From Dryococelus australis (Eukaryota; Arthropoda; Insecta; Phasmatodea; Phasmatidae): a stretch of 64,000 nucleotides of DNA. Shown here piece after piece: positions 11,901 through 23,085 of this stretch (positions are counted from its first letter, which is position 1; each line of letters opens with the position of its first letter). A program made the position numbers and the translations under genes. The DNA is taken from positions 228,420,765-228,484,764 of the forward strand of contig CM056993.1 in the NCBI GenBank assembly GCA_029891345.1, read 5' to 3'. The notes beneath the pieces were generated by a model. That model ran no database searches. It was given only the letters and a program-made list of their open reading frames with translations, and was not told the DNA's origin.

Positions 11901-12640
11901 TTTTCGCGCCGAGTCGATTTAAACAGATTCGATTCCCTTCTTCAATTCCCACTTTCTCATTAGTCTCAGTGCTTTCTTCCATATTCATTTCTCCAGTTTG
12001 TTTATCCCTGATATTCGTCAGGTGGTTATCACTGAGTTTATTTCCTTACAGATCCCCCCCCTCCCGGGTAGCTTCATTAATGAGTTGCATACTAGTTGTA
12101 CCTTAAAAAAGTTTATTCCTATTTCTCACCAGGAAACTCCCGGTTTTTATAGAGGGTCAGTAGGTGTATTTTAGGGATCTTGGCGCACACCACTAAACCA
12201 ATCAGTTGTGAGTTATTGTGATACACTTGTTAACACGAAAGTTTAAAAAAGCAAAGAAAATTGTGACAAAGAATTAGATGTTAAGTTACAAAATTTCTTA
12301 CCAGTCAGTAGGGAAATTAAAGGAAGAAAAATCACATACATTTTATTTAACTGCAAAGTGGGGTAAAACTAATAATATTTTTCACTTCAATAATAATAAA
12401 TTTTCTTTATTTTTATAATGGATTGTACTGATTAAAGTTACTACTGGTAATGATGTGACTCTTATTAAGGCAATAACAATAGGTTACAGTAAGCCTTTTG
12501 ATGCTAAAATAGGTGATAATTTATCTTTTAAAATAACAAATAAATAAATAATTTCTTTATATTGATGCTTAGGTTATAATAATAGGCATATTCGTGAAAT
12601 ATAAAGATTAACTATTTTATTTTTTTCTATTAAACGGTGA
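11901..12640. other. No gene seen; possible 5' LTR of gypsy copy 2 and flank of element A
   Basis: 11901-12175 may be the 5' LTR or leader of gypsy copy 2 (minus-strand TATA-like motif near 12150). From about 12240 the sequence becomes very AT-rich and probably belongs to element A. A short plus-strand stretch near 12500 (SKPFDAKIGDNLSFKI) is unassigned. Confidence 0.45.
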
Positions 12641-12739
12641 TGACTACGTCTCAGCAGCTTCAGCTGGCTAACACTTGGCGTTTGAAGTGCAAGAAAGTCA
12701 CCAAAAATAATAATAAGAAAAATTAAAGTACTAGAAATG

Positions 12740-13702
12740 TACGATTAGTTAAAAAAATAAAAGTTCTATATGCAATTATAATAAATCACCATTTAAAAGA
12801 AAATTTTCCCACTGCGAGAGAAGATATTAATAATGAATTATATAAGATGGCAAGAATAAATGTTTCAAGTAAAGTAATTTCGTATGGAACAGATGATTTA
12901 TGCAAATTGATCTTGTAGAAATGAATACTGGTAATTTAAAAGGTATATCACATATAAACAATGGATGCAAATATATTTGGACAATTATCGATGTTTTCAT
13001 TCGAAATTTACATTTGTTATACCAATTAAATATAAAACTGCCTAATATGTAGTAAATACTTGTGAAAATATTTTTATTAAAAGAAAACCTAATAATTTAC
13101 AAACTGATAATGACTCGGAATTTTATATTAAAACATTTAACGAACTTAAAAAATATAATATTAACCATTATTCTTCATTTTCTGAATTGATAGCTAGTGA
13201 TGTAAGATTTAATCGAACTTTGAAAATATAACATGGAAGAAATATGCTTCGAATGGTTTATAAATGTGATTAAGTGAAAGAATACAATAATTCAAAACAT
13301 GGAACTATTGGTATAAAGCCATTTAAATTAATTAAAAACAATGAAAAAAATTATTGCAAATAAATTTTATGAATATTTTTAAACCAAAATATAAAGTTGG
13401 TGATGTTGTCCATGTTAACAAATTAATTAAATTTTCCAAAAATGCCATACTGTTAATTGGTCAATAGAATTGTTTACTATTTGTAAAGTTTTAAATTATT
13501 ACATGCCTACTTACAAATTAAAAGCTACTAAAGGAGAAGAAATAGAAGGCAATTTTTATGAACATGAAATCATGTAAACTAACTATCCAAATAAATATTT
13601 TCTTGAAAAAGTTTTAAAAACTAAAGGCGAGCAGATTTATGTTAAATTGATAAAATTTGTAAGCTCACATAACTCATGGATTAATGAAACAGTTGTTTTG
13701 TA
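12740..13702 (+). pseudogene. Element A integrase (rve family with chromodomain), decayed
   Basis: A retrovirus-type integrase that would insert the viral DNA into the host genome. The visible core pieces are VEMNTGNLKGISHINNG (about 12915) after the first Asp region, LQTDNDSEFY with the second catalytic Asp (about 13093-13122), and a serine-glutamate-like region (SSFSELIASD, about 13170). Near the end a chromodomain-like tail reads SSHNSWI (about 13660-13685). Stops and frameshifts occur around 12915, 13040 and 13230. It is homologous to the minus-strand integrase at 37864-38939. Confidence 0.8.
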
Positions 13703-13765
13703 AAATTCAATTTTTTTTATAATTATCTTATTCAAATGAAAAAATGCAATAAATTGTTTTAATAT

Positions 13766-13890
13766 TATTTTTAACATTCATTTTAACTTTTGTTTTAACA
13801 TTCATTTTAACATCATTTTAACATTTGTTTTAATGTTCATTTTAACATTAGTTTTAATGTTCATTTTAACTTTCATTTTAACATAAACTT
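13766..13890. repeat. Tandem 12-13 bp repeat, TTTTAACATTCA type
   Basis: About nine degenerate units of TTTTAAC(A/T)TTCA, with TTTTAATGTTCA variants, lie between the integrase and ATPase remnants of element A. Confidence 0.7.
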
Positions 13891-13899
13891 GTTTTTAAA

Positions 13900-14485
13900 T
13901 TTTTTTAAATTTAATCAAGACTTTGACTTTATTTCTGTACTCCCCATTATTCATTTTTCGGCTCAAATCTATTGTAATAAGGCCATAATCATTGTCCCAA
14001 CATTTTGAACAGATCTCTTAAAAAATTTTTATGTCATATCTCCACCACCAAAGTAATTAAAGGGGTGCTTAAATTAGCATCATTTTGTATAAATATTCTC
14101 AAAAAAATCTACCTCTTATTTAGGTATTTTTGAGTATGTTTGAGCTAAATTAAATATATTCAATTTATTTGTGTCTTCCTCTAGTGAAATAACCATGAAC
14201 AATAACTTGATCATCTAAAATAACATCATCAAATACAATTAGAGAATCAATTTCATATTTATCTAAAAGAGCCATTTCATCATTAATATTTAAAAAGTAT
14301 ACAATTTTTTCTCTAACATAAGTTTTTCAGATGATATATTAAAATTAATTTGTAACTCAACATATTTACATTGATTTAACTTTTTTGAACAAACATACAA
14401 TTTATTAAAATTTATCCATCCTACATTATAAATAAAATTTATCATCAAATTACTTTCTCCATACTTGCAATGATTCATCATTCTT
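13900..14485 (-). pseudogene. Element A packaging ATPase (FtsK/HerA type), decayed
   Basis: The product would be the motor that packages DNA into capsids. Minus-strand pieces include INFNKLYVCSKKLNQCKYVE (about 14405-14348), a Walker B-like LIVFDDVILDD (about 14245-14215), FTRGRHK (about 14190) and CSKCWDND (about 14005-13985). They correspond closely to the open ATPase frame at 41772-42473. The Walker A part, upstream of 14460, is lost or unreadable. Confidence 0.75.
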
Positions 14486-14732
14486 TTTTAATTTCAGAAT
14501 TATCTTCATGAATTAAAACACTCACACCCCATTTAACTTTGCACTACATAGGCTGCTTTAGCTGCCACTTCTTCATTTTATAATATTATTTTTTTTTGTA
14601 ATAAATGGATAGTAAAGTGTTTATATTTACAAACAATAGTTCTATTTTAAAGAAAAACTTCATTATGCTATCATTCATAATGAAAAATCGTTTGTTTTGG
14701 TTAGTTTTCATACATAATTTTAATCTACAAAT

Positions 14733-15311
14733 ATGAACAATAATACTATAACAATTAAATATATGAATCCTAATGTTGATAAAATGAAGTTACAACTATT
14801 CCTAGAGGTGAATACAATATCGAGTCGTTAAAAGAAACTGTAATTTCTATTGACACATTTTCAACAATTACCATTGAGTTAACAGCAGATAATGTAAAAA
14901 ATAGAATATCATTTAAATCTAAGTATTATATTAAATTTGTCGATCGACTATATGGTATTCTTGGTTTTGAAAGGAATATGCTTATTGAAGAAGTCAAAAA
15001 TGTTGTAGCTATTAAATTACCAAATTTTGTCTCTTTTAAAACAATGAATGTACACTGTAATTTAGCACATAGTATGTTTATCAAAAATGATGTATCAAAT
15101 CATTTATAAATTGATATAATAGCCAGTTTTCTACCAAAAATAGGTTACAGATTTAGGTATTATATTATTTAAAAGCTTACATGTCCAATTAAAAAAAATA
15201 ATAATGAGAAATTTATTCATATTGTTTAAGAAATTAGAGATGACAATGCGAAGGCAATTGATTTTGTTGATGCTAATCTCGATATTGTTTTGGAAGTTAA
15301 AGATATTTAAA
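14733..15311 (+). pseudogene. Element A penton-like (minor capsid) protein, partial
   Basis: A long, nearly open stretch from about 14800 matches the C-terminal two thirds of Polinton penton-like single-jelly-roll proteins: GEYNIESLKETV near the start, YGILGFERN in the middle, MNVHCNLAHSM after that, and a final VDANLDIVLEV. Two or three stops interrupt the last third. It lies head to head with the ATPase, as in element B (41772-42473 / 42504-43231). The function is inferred from the family. Confidence 0.65.
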
Positions 15312-18276
15312 ATACAATATAATATAAAAATTTATTAAAAACTGTACATTTTGATATCTATATGTTAATGTATATATTTCATTTTCCAATATAATTATTT
15401 TGTTATCATAAGGTCCTAATAGAATTTTATTAACTTCGATTGTATATATTTCATGCTTTCCACACCTTATTATATTCATTGTTATATACTATAATTTCTC
15501 TTTAAACAAACATTTCCTTTAGTCCCCAAATGTAATTCACTTATTAACTACACATTTTTTCACACCTTTCAATTTTTTTTATTTTCTATATCGTCAACCT
15601 AATAAGCATGCATTTTTGATCGTAAACCAACAAATTCTTTCATTATTTTACCAATACATTAATTTTTCATTTTTCGGAAAACTTTTTATTTATTTGAGGA
15701 ATGTTATAAGTATTGTCATTTGGATAATCACTTGTATAAAACATTTCTATCATCGACTTCATATCTTCGTAAAAAATCTTGTATTTATGTTATAGGTGTA
15801 TGAATCGGTATCTTGATAATATAATTCAATTTTAACCCCATATTTTGGTTTTATTACATTTTAGTGAAAATCATAAATTAATTCTTTCCTTAATTCTAAA
15901 ATTGACATACCCACATTAATTGGGACTATTAAATATTATGTTTGTTTTATTTGTATGTATGGCTGCAAGATTCTCATTTAATAAAATACTTTTTTTGAAA
16001 TACTATTAATTATTCGCATTTTTCTGCATCTGATATTAGTATTATATCAACTCTGTTTCTTATATTTTCCACAGTTTTACCAAACACTAAATTATTTATC
16101 AAATTATAAAACCTTTTTCGAAGATGTTTTTAGAATTAGTTCTCATCTCTGTATTCAAATCTGTATACCTTTTCAGCCAATAAGACTAATTAAACGTTAA
16201 TATTACGTGTGTTTTAGTAAGTTTTAAACCATTATTTATACACTGTTTTAAATTATGATAGTGAATTACATACTTTTGTTTATTATCTAAAGTTGTTAAT
16301 AATTTAAATTGATTTGTTCCTGGAACTACCTTATTTTCTGAACAAAATGGTATATCTTTATGTAAATTATGCAGTTCCTGAGGATATTCAAAATCAGTGC
16401 CTAATATATAACTATACTCAGAATCCTCCTCCAAATATAATATGTTTTAGTCCAGTAATCTAAATACTTTAATGTATAATAAACCCAATCGAAACCTCCA
16501 TATGCTAAATGTTGTGACATTGCCCATCCATATAAATTATTAGCATCTAGATATGCTAAATAGTTTGATTTTTATTTGAATTAAAATCATCGAAATATTA
16601 TTATTAGCTTAAACATATTGCTTACAACATTGCAATATCCCGCCTCTAATATCTTTTTCAATCATAAAAATCATATTATAATTGTGTAATTATTCTAGTG
16701 GTTGTTTAGTAATTTTTAACATTGCATCCCAAGATAATCCTGGGGCTGTATTATACCATGACAGATCTAAATCGTATGGAATTATAAATGTATTTCTAAA
16801 ATTTTCAGTCACATCTGCTAACAGTAATATGTCACTTTTTTAAAATAAATCATGGTATTCACCAAGATTTTTAATATTAAATTGATTCCATACATATTTT
16901 CTGTGTTCATAATCATCATCAGTTATATCGGATTCGTTAAATTTATTTAAAAATTCACTTTTTTGTGGAAGTCCTGTTTCCTCAAATTTCTTCCAACTAT
17001 TCATATAATCGTATGGATTTTTTAATAACTAAACCTACTTGTTCTTTTGGAAAATATGTATGTGTGTGTTTCATTTGATTTTTAGTTAAATTAGATGGTA
17101 ATTTATATAAACAACTGGTCATAAATTTTAATTAGGTAATTTTAATTTCAGATTACACTATTACATACTGGATTTATAAATTTTCCACTAATATGATCAT
17201 GATGTACTTCTTTGTTGTCCTCCATATATTCACATTCGCATACAGTAAATCTTTTTGATTTCCTATATAATATTCCTTCTTCTTTTGTTAGTGGATGCAG
17301 GAGTTTAATTTGTGAACATATTTCACAAATTTCTTCTATTTCCCTTTTCATAGATTGTATAAATATTTTATGAGCATTTGGACCTCGATACACTACTGGA
17401 GGCTTATGATCACCATAATTAGATACAATATAACAAAAACCAGCTGCTTCGTGGAATTGATATTTCATTGTGTATGATTAATCGTTTAGCTTTAAATCAA
17501 TGTTATTTATTTGTTCTTTAGTAAGATTATATCTTTCTTTAAGTATTGCCTCACAAAGGTCATTATTGAATCATTCTATCTTAAAACTGGATACATTGGA
17601 TAAATTCATTTTTTTTAATTCTCTCAGATTTGGCTTAACTGTTGAAATTTTCTATAATATTGATTCAAAATCTGCATATGTTGTGAAAGGAACCTCCATT
17701 GTATGTATAATTTCTTATATTTTATTTGCTCTCCTTTCAAAGGTAATTGAATTTTTACTGCTTCCTTTTTAGAACAATCCTCTGTAGGTTTATTTAAATT
17801 TTCTTCATAATAAAAGTATTGAGACACATATCACATATATAAGCCTTACATTTATGATTAACTTTCTGCATTGAAAGCAGTTTCGATAACTCTTTTATCC
17901 AATAATAATGGTAAATGGTGTCATATTTGAAATACAATGAATTTAAATGTTTTTCCTTTTAATGTTTTTTTAAGTTTTAGTGGATATACTGTTGTTTTAT
18001 CTTCAATAGAGTATACGTTTATAGATGTATCAGCTTGATTTTGTATTTTTGGTATATCATCAATTTTCATAGGATATTCATATTTATCTATTACTTTTCC
18101 GATATCAAGCCTCACATTTTCATATTTAGTAACTCTTTGATAATCTTTTCCTGCTGGAAAGAATGCAAATTTTATTGTCCAAAAAAACATTTCTTACCAT
18201 TATTTTTTAACATTTATGCATAGTTTTTTATCTTGAATCACTTCTGGTGGTCATTATATGATGCTCCATTTAATGG

Positions 18277-18370
<94 letters not shown>

Positions 18371-18960
18371 AGAGCTAATTGTATTCCAATGACGCTATCT
18401 TAAGTCCATCCTGAACCTCTTCTTTGAAATTCGGATAATTGTGTAAGTAATTCCTGTTTTATAATTGTATAAATCTTTACAAATTATCCTTCGATTATTA
18501 TTCTATGATTAAATGACTGAAATGTAAATCGTTCCACTTGATTATTTTCTTGTTTGCGACAGTTGATATTTATTTTAATGTTAGTTTTTAGCCCCCTAAA
18601 TGTTCTAATATTATTGTGTATTATCTCAAAAACATTATCTTTTACTGAAGTTAAAAAGTGACTCGGTTCTACTAATATAAAGCTATTTTCTATGTTATAA
18701 GTTGATATTCTACCTTTAAAAGTTTTATTAACTAAGTAATTTTTGTTGGTTGTTATTTTCTTCTGTTAACAAATAAATTATTAAAGAATGGAAATGTTTT
18801 TATCCAATTACTTTCTATCTTTGGGATATAAATCATTGATATATTCATTTGCTAAAGGCAAATTTGTAAAATTTACCTTTTTTTATCTGCTTTCTTTTTC
18901 TTCGCTCGTCTATAATCCCTTTGCATAAAATGGTGTAGGAGTTCTAATTATATAGTTTTT
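15300..18960 (-). pseudogene. polB: Element A protein-primed DNA polymerase B, decayed
   Basis: The minus strand carries a full complement of PolB landmarks in shuffled frames. From N to C these are: an upstream region (ENSFILVEPSHFL, about 18685), an exonuclease-side frame at 17468-17148 (HKPPVVYRG), DANNLYGWA (motif A, about 16555-16520), LVFGKTVENIRNR (motif B, about 16100-16060), DTDS (motif C, 15812-15802) and a terminal HEIYTIEVNKILL (about 15455). In life it would copy the linear element using a protein primer. At least ten breaks are present. Catalytic motif C is preserved, unlike in element B, where its Thr is Ile. Confidence 0.85.
18281..18372. repeat. (TA)n(GA)n microsatellite
   Basis: About 36 bases of TA dinucleotide followed by about 56 bases of GA with one interruption, inserted within the PolB remnant of element A. 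Confidence 0.95.
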
Positions 18961-19329
18961 CCTTAGTCTGGTAATATATATATATTTTTAATATTTAGCA
19001 ATATGTCACCAATTCCTCACTCCCTCATCGCTCATCACAGCTGTTACATAAGCCTCAATTTTTATAGTTGTATTTATAAGGAAAATAAATTTAATTGTAT
19101 TTAAATTTTTATGTACTATTTGCTACCATACTTTTTTTTAAATCAAAATAACTCAATGTTTTAGTTAATGTAAGTATTGAAAGCAATATTTATTAATTAT
19201 TTAGCTTCTTACTTTGATTATATTTAATTCATATAGATCTTCATATAGACCTTCATATATTCATTATAACATATTTTACTTTTTGTTATATTTTGGTCCT
19301 TAATAACTTTATGAAGATAAAATAGCTTT

Positions 19330-19640
19330 AATTATTTAGGTTCGTTACACACTTTACATGTTTTTGTTAGATAATCACAATTTTGGGTTTCGATTATTTT
19401 TTGTAGTGCCATATTGTGTAATTTAGAATTTTTATGCTTTTTGAGAGTTGTATTATAAACTTATATTCCAAATTCACACATTGCTTTCTCTTAGTTTAAT
19501 TCATGACGTCTTGTACCTTTCAAGATGCAACATTTTTACAGATGTTATAAAGCTTATCTTTTGTTTTTTGATTAAAGTAAAAAATTTCTTTATTTAATAA
19601 TTCAATACACTTTTATGAAATTTTAGTATTTTCCATTTCA
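19330..19640 (-). pseudogene. Element A zinc-finger ORF, decayed
   Basis: The minus strand reads a C2H2-like pattern: CEFG near 19480, then YNTTLKKHKNSKLH, then CKVC near 19352. The layout (ORF immediately upstream of PolB, same strand) equals that of the 31194-31604 ORF of element B. The role is unknown, probably nucleic-acid binding. Confidence 0.5.
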
Positions 19641-19829
19641 TGTGGCGTTTGTATAATTGTTTATTTATAAAGAAAAAATTTTAATAAAAGAATAAAAATT
19701 ATTAAAAATTTTGTATTATTTTAATATTCATATTTTTTAATATGATTATTTTGATATTATTTTTAATTTCGAAATTTTTGCAGTTTTATTAAATTTGTTT
19801 CCTTTTAAATAACCCAAATCAAATTGCAG

Positions 19830-20110
19830 GCTCTGTTCAACAAGTTGAACCATTCATATGAATTGACTTAACTACATGACATCGAAATTGATAAATGGTT
19901 TGAAACTACAGGATTTCCTATTTATGAATCTAAGTTTGGAAAAAAATAAATTGCATTTTAGATGGTAATTATAAAATCACTTTACCAGATCGCTATGTAA
20001 AGATAATTGATTAAAATATATTATGTATGAGGGGAGCGTTCTTATAGTGTATAAAGGTTTAAAAGAAATTAAAAATGGAAAATCTGTACATGATAATGAA
20101 GTTAATATCA
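19830..20110 (+). pseudogene. Element A ORF Y (small conserved protein), decayed
   Basis: The signature KITLPDRYVKI (about 19971-20005) matches KVTLPDRYVRI in the minus-strand ORF Y of element B (near 43700). Downstream, LIVYKGLKEIKNGKSVHD (about 20045-20095) continues the domain. Its function is unknown. It is divergent from the zinc-finger ORF, with about 190 AT-rich bases between them. Confidence 0.6.
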
Positions 20111-20129
20111 TACTCTATCAATTATCTTT

Positions 20130-20460
20130 TTTTAATATTTCACCTCATTTGCTTGTTATAGCCATAAATTTGCTTGATTTACATTGCTCACTTGCAAAAT
20201 TAGCATTTTTAGAAAACATTAAATTTGCTTAATTTTCGCATAATTTTGCTTGTTTTACCATGCGTCAAGTCCTGCATGGCCCTTTGGTGAAATATTGTAA
20301 AAATTTGTTGCATTTTGAGCTTAAATTGCTTGATTTTCTATGAAAATTGCTTGTTTTATTTTTCAAACAAAAAATGGTTGGTTCTAGCAATGTGAAAAAG
20401 CAGCTTAAAAAGGATAAATTTGTTTATTTTTAGCCTAAAAGTGTTTCATTTCTAGCTCTT
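20130..20460. repeat. Degenerate repeat of TTGCTTGATTTT-type words
   Basis: About seven scattered copies of TTGCTTGATTTT / TTGCTTGTTTT / TTGCATTTTGAGC. This resembles the way element B's TIR repeats GCAACTTTTTGAGCC, so it may be the right terminal repeat of element A. Alternatively it is the 3' untranslated tail of the adjoining LINE. Confidence 0.4.
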
Positions 20461-20464
20461 TGAA

Positions 20465-21282
20465 CTAAATTTCAGATTTTGAGTTTTTAATTTCTTTCTG
20501 TACTTTCGTTGCAAATAGCGAGTAAAAGTTGATGCTATTTTTGTTATATTTTCGGGTCAAATTACCACAAAAAAATACGTGCGTGCGCCAGTATCCCCAA
20601 AATACATCTACTTGTGTCCACTCCGACTGTACCGTTTCTATAGCGGTTTTATTGTGTCCACTTCCCGGATATGGTTGTGATTCAACCATTAATCGAACTC
20701 TTCCAACATTTTGATCATTAGTGTTGCAATGTCTGTAAATACCTATCTTAAATCCTTCTTCGCTTTCAATTATATTTCTAACATCAATATTTACGCCTTC
20801 TCTTATTGCTAGCATTCTTTTCTGTTCGATTCATATATCCTCGATTTTGGGACACTCTTCTTTAACCACAGCAGGACATCATTCTCTGTTTCACAAATTA
20901 CACAGTTAAAGGATCCCACCAAATTGAAATGTTATAATTTTGCCTAGAAGTTCCCATTTCCTGACAAGAGCTGTGACAAGTAATGACCAGTTGCGATCCA
21001 GAGGTAATTCAGTCTTTCTTCTACAGTCACATATATATTATATGTGATTCCGCCACTGTCAGAATGTTCCCATCTCTCCTACCACAGAAGTTCTGTTTAC
21101 TCTCTCTTCTTCTTCAACTGGGATGATGCTTTTCTACCTACGGTGAGTACCAATATCTCACCTCTTTCTTTAATCAAAGGGTCCAGGGGTATATCCCCAG
21201 CGATGACTTGAAGAGCTCCTGTGGATGTTGTTCTATATGCCTTCGTAGCTGCAAACAGCGGTGCCCTATCTGTCTTTAAACC
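20465..21282 (-). pseudogene. R1-like LINE (non-LTR retrotransposon) ORF2 C-terminal fragment
   Basis: The minus-strand wording matches the end of R1/I-superfamily ORF2 proteins: AYRTTSTGALQVIAG (about 21250-21205) with PLDPLIKERG, then CVICETENDV (about 20910) as the C-terminal zinc-knuckle-like segment, then an ECP element and a tail. Upstream RT is absent because the sequence changes at 21286, where the Tc1-like element begins. The 116-residue open stretch 20815-20465 is the tail of this fragment. Confidence 0.65.
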
Positions 21283-21285
21283 TTA

Positions 21286-21520
21286 ACAGAGTATTAAAGT
21301 ATATACCATGACTCTCATTAATACTCGGACACCAACGATTATCACAGTTTCGTGGCCTTACAATACAAATGAGGATAAACATTAATAAAAAAATTGCATA
21401 ATCACTCTTGTGTGCTTTATATGAAATGCAACAGTAGCCAATATCTGAAACGAGCAGTGCAAGTTAATGAAACACAATATTTTGTCATCGTATGCTGCAT
21501 AAGTACAACACTTTAAAATT
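21286..21520. repeat. Left long TIR of the Tc1-like element
   Basis: About 230 bp, inverted at 22697-22935 with moderate divergence. The best-preserved parts are the ends and the innermost 35 bases. Confidence 0.75.
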
Positions 21521-21669
21521 CGGCCATTTGTGGTGGATGCATGGCAGAAGTATAATGCACATTGCGTTCGTACCTCGTGTCACTCCCTGCACGCTCTCTG
21601 CACTGAGGGGTTGTATTGTTAATTCTGTTGACAGCGTCAGTCAGGAGAGTGGGACGTAGGGGCAAGAAT

Positions 21670-22700
21670 ACGACATTTGAACAGCGGCAGATGTTCTTCG
21701 TGCAAAGAAGAAATCTCAACGAGAAATTGCAGAGCACTTGAATCTCCCGAGGAACACTACCGGAGACATCGTAACAAGGTTTGAGAAGAAAGACGGAATA
21801 GATTAGATACATCAAAAAGGGCAGCAAAGAAAATTAAGCGAAAGCAAAGAAGGTCTAGTAAACAGGAAAATAAAAAATGATCCGACATTTAGACTTTCAA
21901 ACGTACCACGAAGGTACTCAATGAACGTCCATCCAGAAACCATACAACGAGTTATCAGAAGAGCAGGATATAATGTCAGGGTACCTAGAAAGAAGCTTTT
22001 TATTAATGAGGTGAATAGAAGAAAACGACTTCGCAAAATACCACGCTGACAATGATAAAAGCTGGTGGAATGATTTTCTTTTGGTGATGGCAAGAATATG
22101 GATGTTTTTGGTTCTGATGGCAGGGAAACAGTACGAGGCAAACCAAATAAGGAGTTAAAACCTGGGAACGTACAATCTACTGTGAAACATGGTGGATGTA
22201 GTGTTATGATCTGGGGCTATATATCTTCAGCAGGTTTTGGAGAGGCAGTATGTGTCGATGGTACAGTGAAAAGGATGACTACCTCAACTTCCTGATAGGA
22301 AACCTACACAAGATTGCTGCTGCAACTGGGCATTATGATCACGTTTAAATTCTACCAAGATAATGACCCAAAACACAAGTCGTACATTGTCAAGAGCTGA
22401 CATTTGTATAACCGTCCCAAAGTCATTAACACACCTCCTAAATAACCCGACCTGAATCCCATAATAATGTGTTGAATGAACTCAAAATAAGACTGTGAAG
22501 TCTACCATAATTGGGCCCACAAAAGAATTAGAAAAAAGGTTCAAGGAAGAATGGAGTAAGCTTAACTACGAGTGTACCAGGAAAATAATTGCTAATGTGC
22601 CACAACGCCTGTGAGAAGTAATTAAACAGAATGGTCATGTTACCAGGTACTAAAAGAGTGCGTAGTTTGCGAAGAGGATTATGTTTGTGTTTGAATGATG
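21670..22700 (+). pseudogene. Tc1-like transposase remnant
   Basis: The cut-and-paste transposase would bind the TIRs and excise the element. N-terminal helix-turn-helix: KKSQREIAEHLNLPRNT (about 21702-21755). Second DNA-binding part: SNVPRRYSMNVHPETIQRVI (about 21898-21955). Catalytic region: FGDG near 22085 (where Tc1 proteins have a first Asp), a conserved HGGCSVMIWGYISSAG (about 22189-22238), and YQDNDPKHKS (second Asp, about 22355). The third acidic position, near 22455, is disrupted. At least six stops or frameshifts. Confidence 0.85.
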
Positions 22701-22935
22701 TTGGATGAATATTAAAGTGACGTACTTATGCAGCATAGGAAGAATAAATCATTTTGTTTGTTATGTTGCATTGCACATTTTCATTATTTGCTACCCTTAT
22801 ATTTCATTCAAAGCACACAGGAATGATTGTGCAATATGTTTAATACTTGTCTTCATTTATAATGTAACATAAGGCCATGAAACTTCGATAATCATCGGTG
22901 ACCGAATATTAATATGAGCCATTGTACGATCCTGT
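22697..22935. repeat. Right long TIR of the Tc1-like element
   Basis: Reverse-complement counterpart of 21286-21520; the outer end reads CCTGT at 22931-22935. Confidence 0.75.
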
Positions 22936-22959
22936 CAAAATTGGGTTTTGAAAACATAT

Positions 22960-23085
22960 TTTCACTGAATACCTTGTACTTTCTGCCAGCGATAAGGATG
23001 ACGGCGTTTTAGCCACATGTACGTCCCCACTGTTGAATGGGACATACTCATTTGGCGCGCTATGGAGTGTGTACTAGTGGAGGGA
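22960..23085 (-). pseudogene. Fragment of a transposase-type helix-turn-helix
   Basis: The minus strand reads SIARQMSMSHSTVGTYMW followed by HPYRWQKVQ. This is the pattern of the HTH plus linker of mariner-like/transposon-derived proteins in insects, where a xPYxxQxVQ linker follows the HTH. Only about 40 residues remain. Confidence 0.45.

Larger units (their letters stand above)
12640..20460. mobile_element. Element A: decayed Polinton/adintovirus-like element
   Basis: A cluster of virus-like remnants: integrase (+), FtsK/HerA ATPase (-), penton-like protein (+), PolB (-), C2H2 zinc-finger ORF (-) and small ORF Y (+). All are also present in element B, but at low identity and in a different order. 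Neither a major capsid gene, a protease, PLA2 nor an MMP was found, so it is either deleted or a reduced lineage. No matching terminal inverted repeats were located, so the boundaries are approximate. Decay is heavy, with stops or frameshifts in every gene. Confidence 0.8.
21286..22935 (+). mobile_element. Tc1-like DNA transposon with long inverted repeats, inactive
   Basis: The plus-strand transposase remnant is flanked by inverted repeats of more than 200 bp (21286-21520 and about 22697-22935). The match includes TATGCTGCATAAGTAC at 21488-21505 against its inverse near 22720, and GTGTGCTTT near 21410 against its inverse near 22815. Outer ends read ACAG. Long TIRs of this kind occur in some Tc1/mariner lineages. 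Multiple stops make it non-autonomous. Confidence 0.85.

Noticed and set aside
6700..12175. Paired LTRs for gypsy copy 2
   Set aside because: No direct repeat between the two flanks was found by eye.
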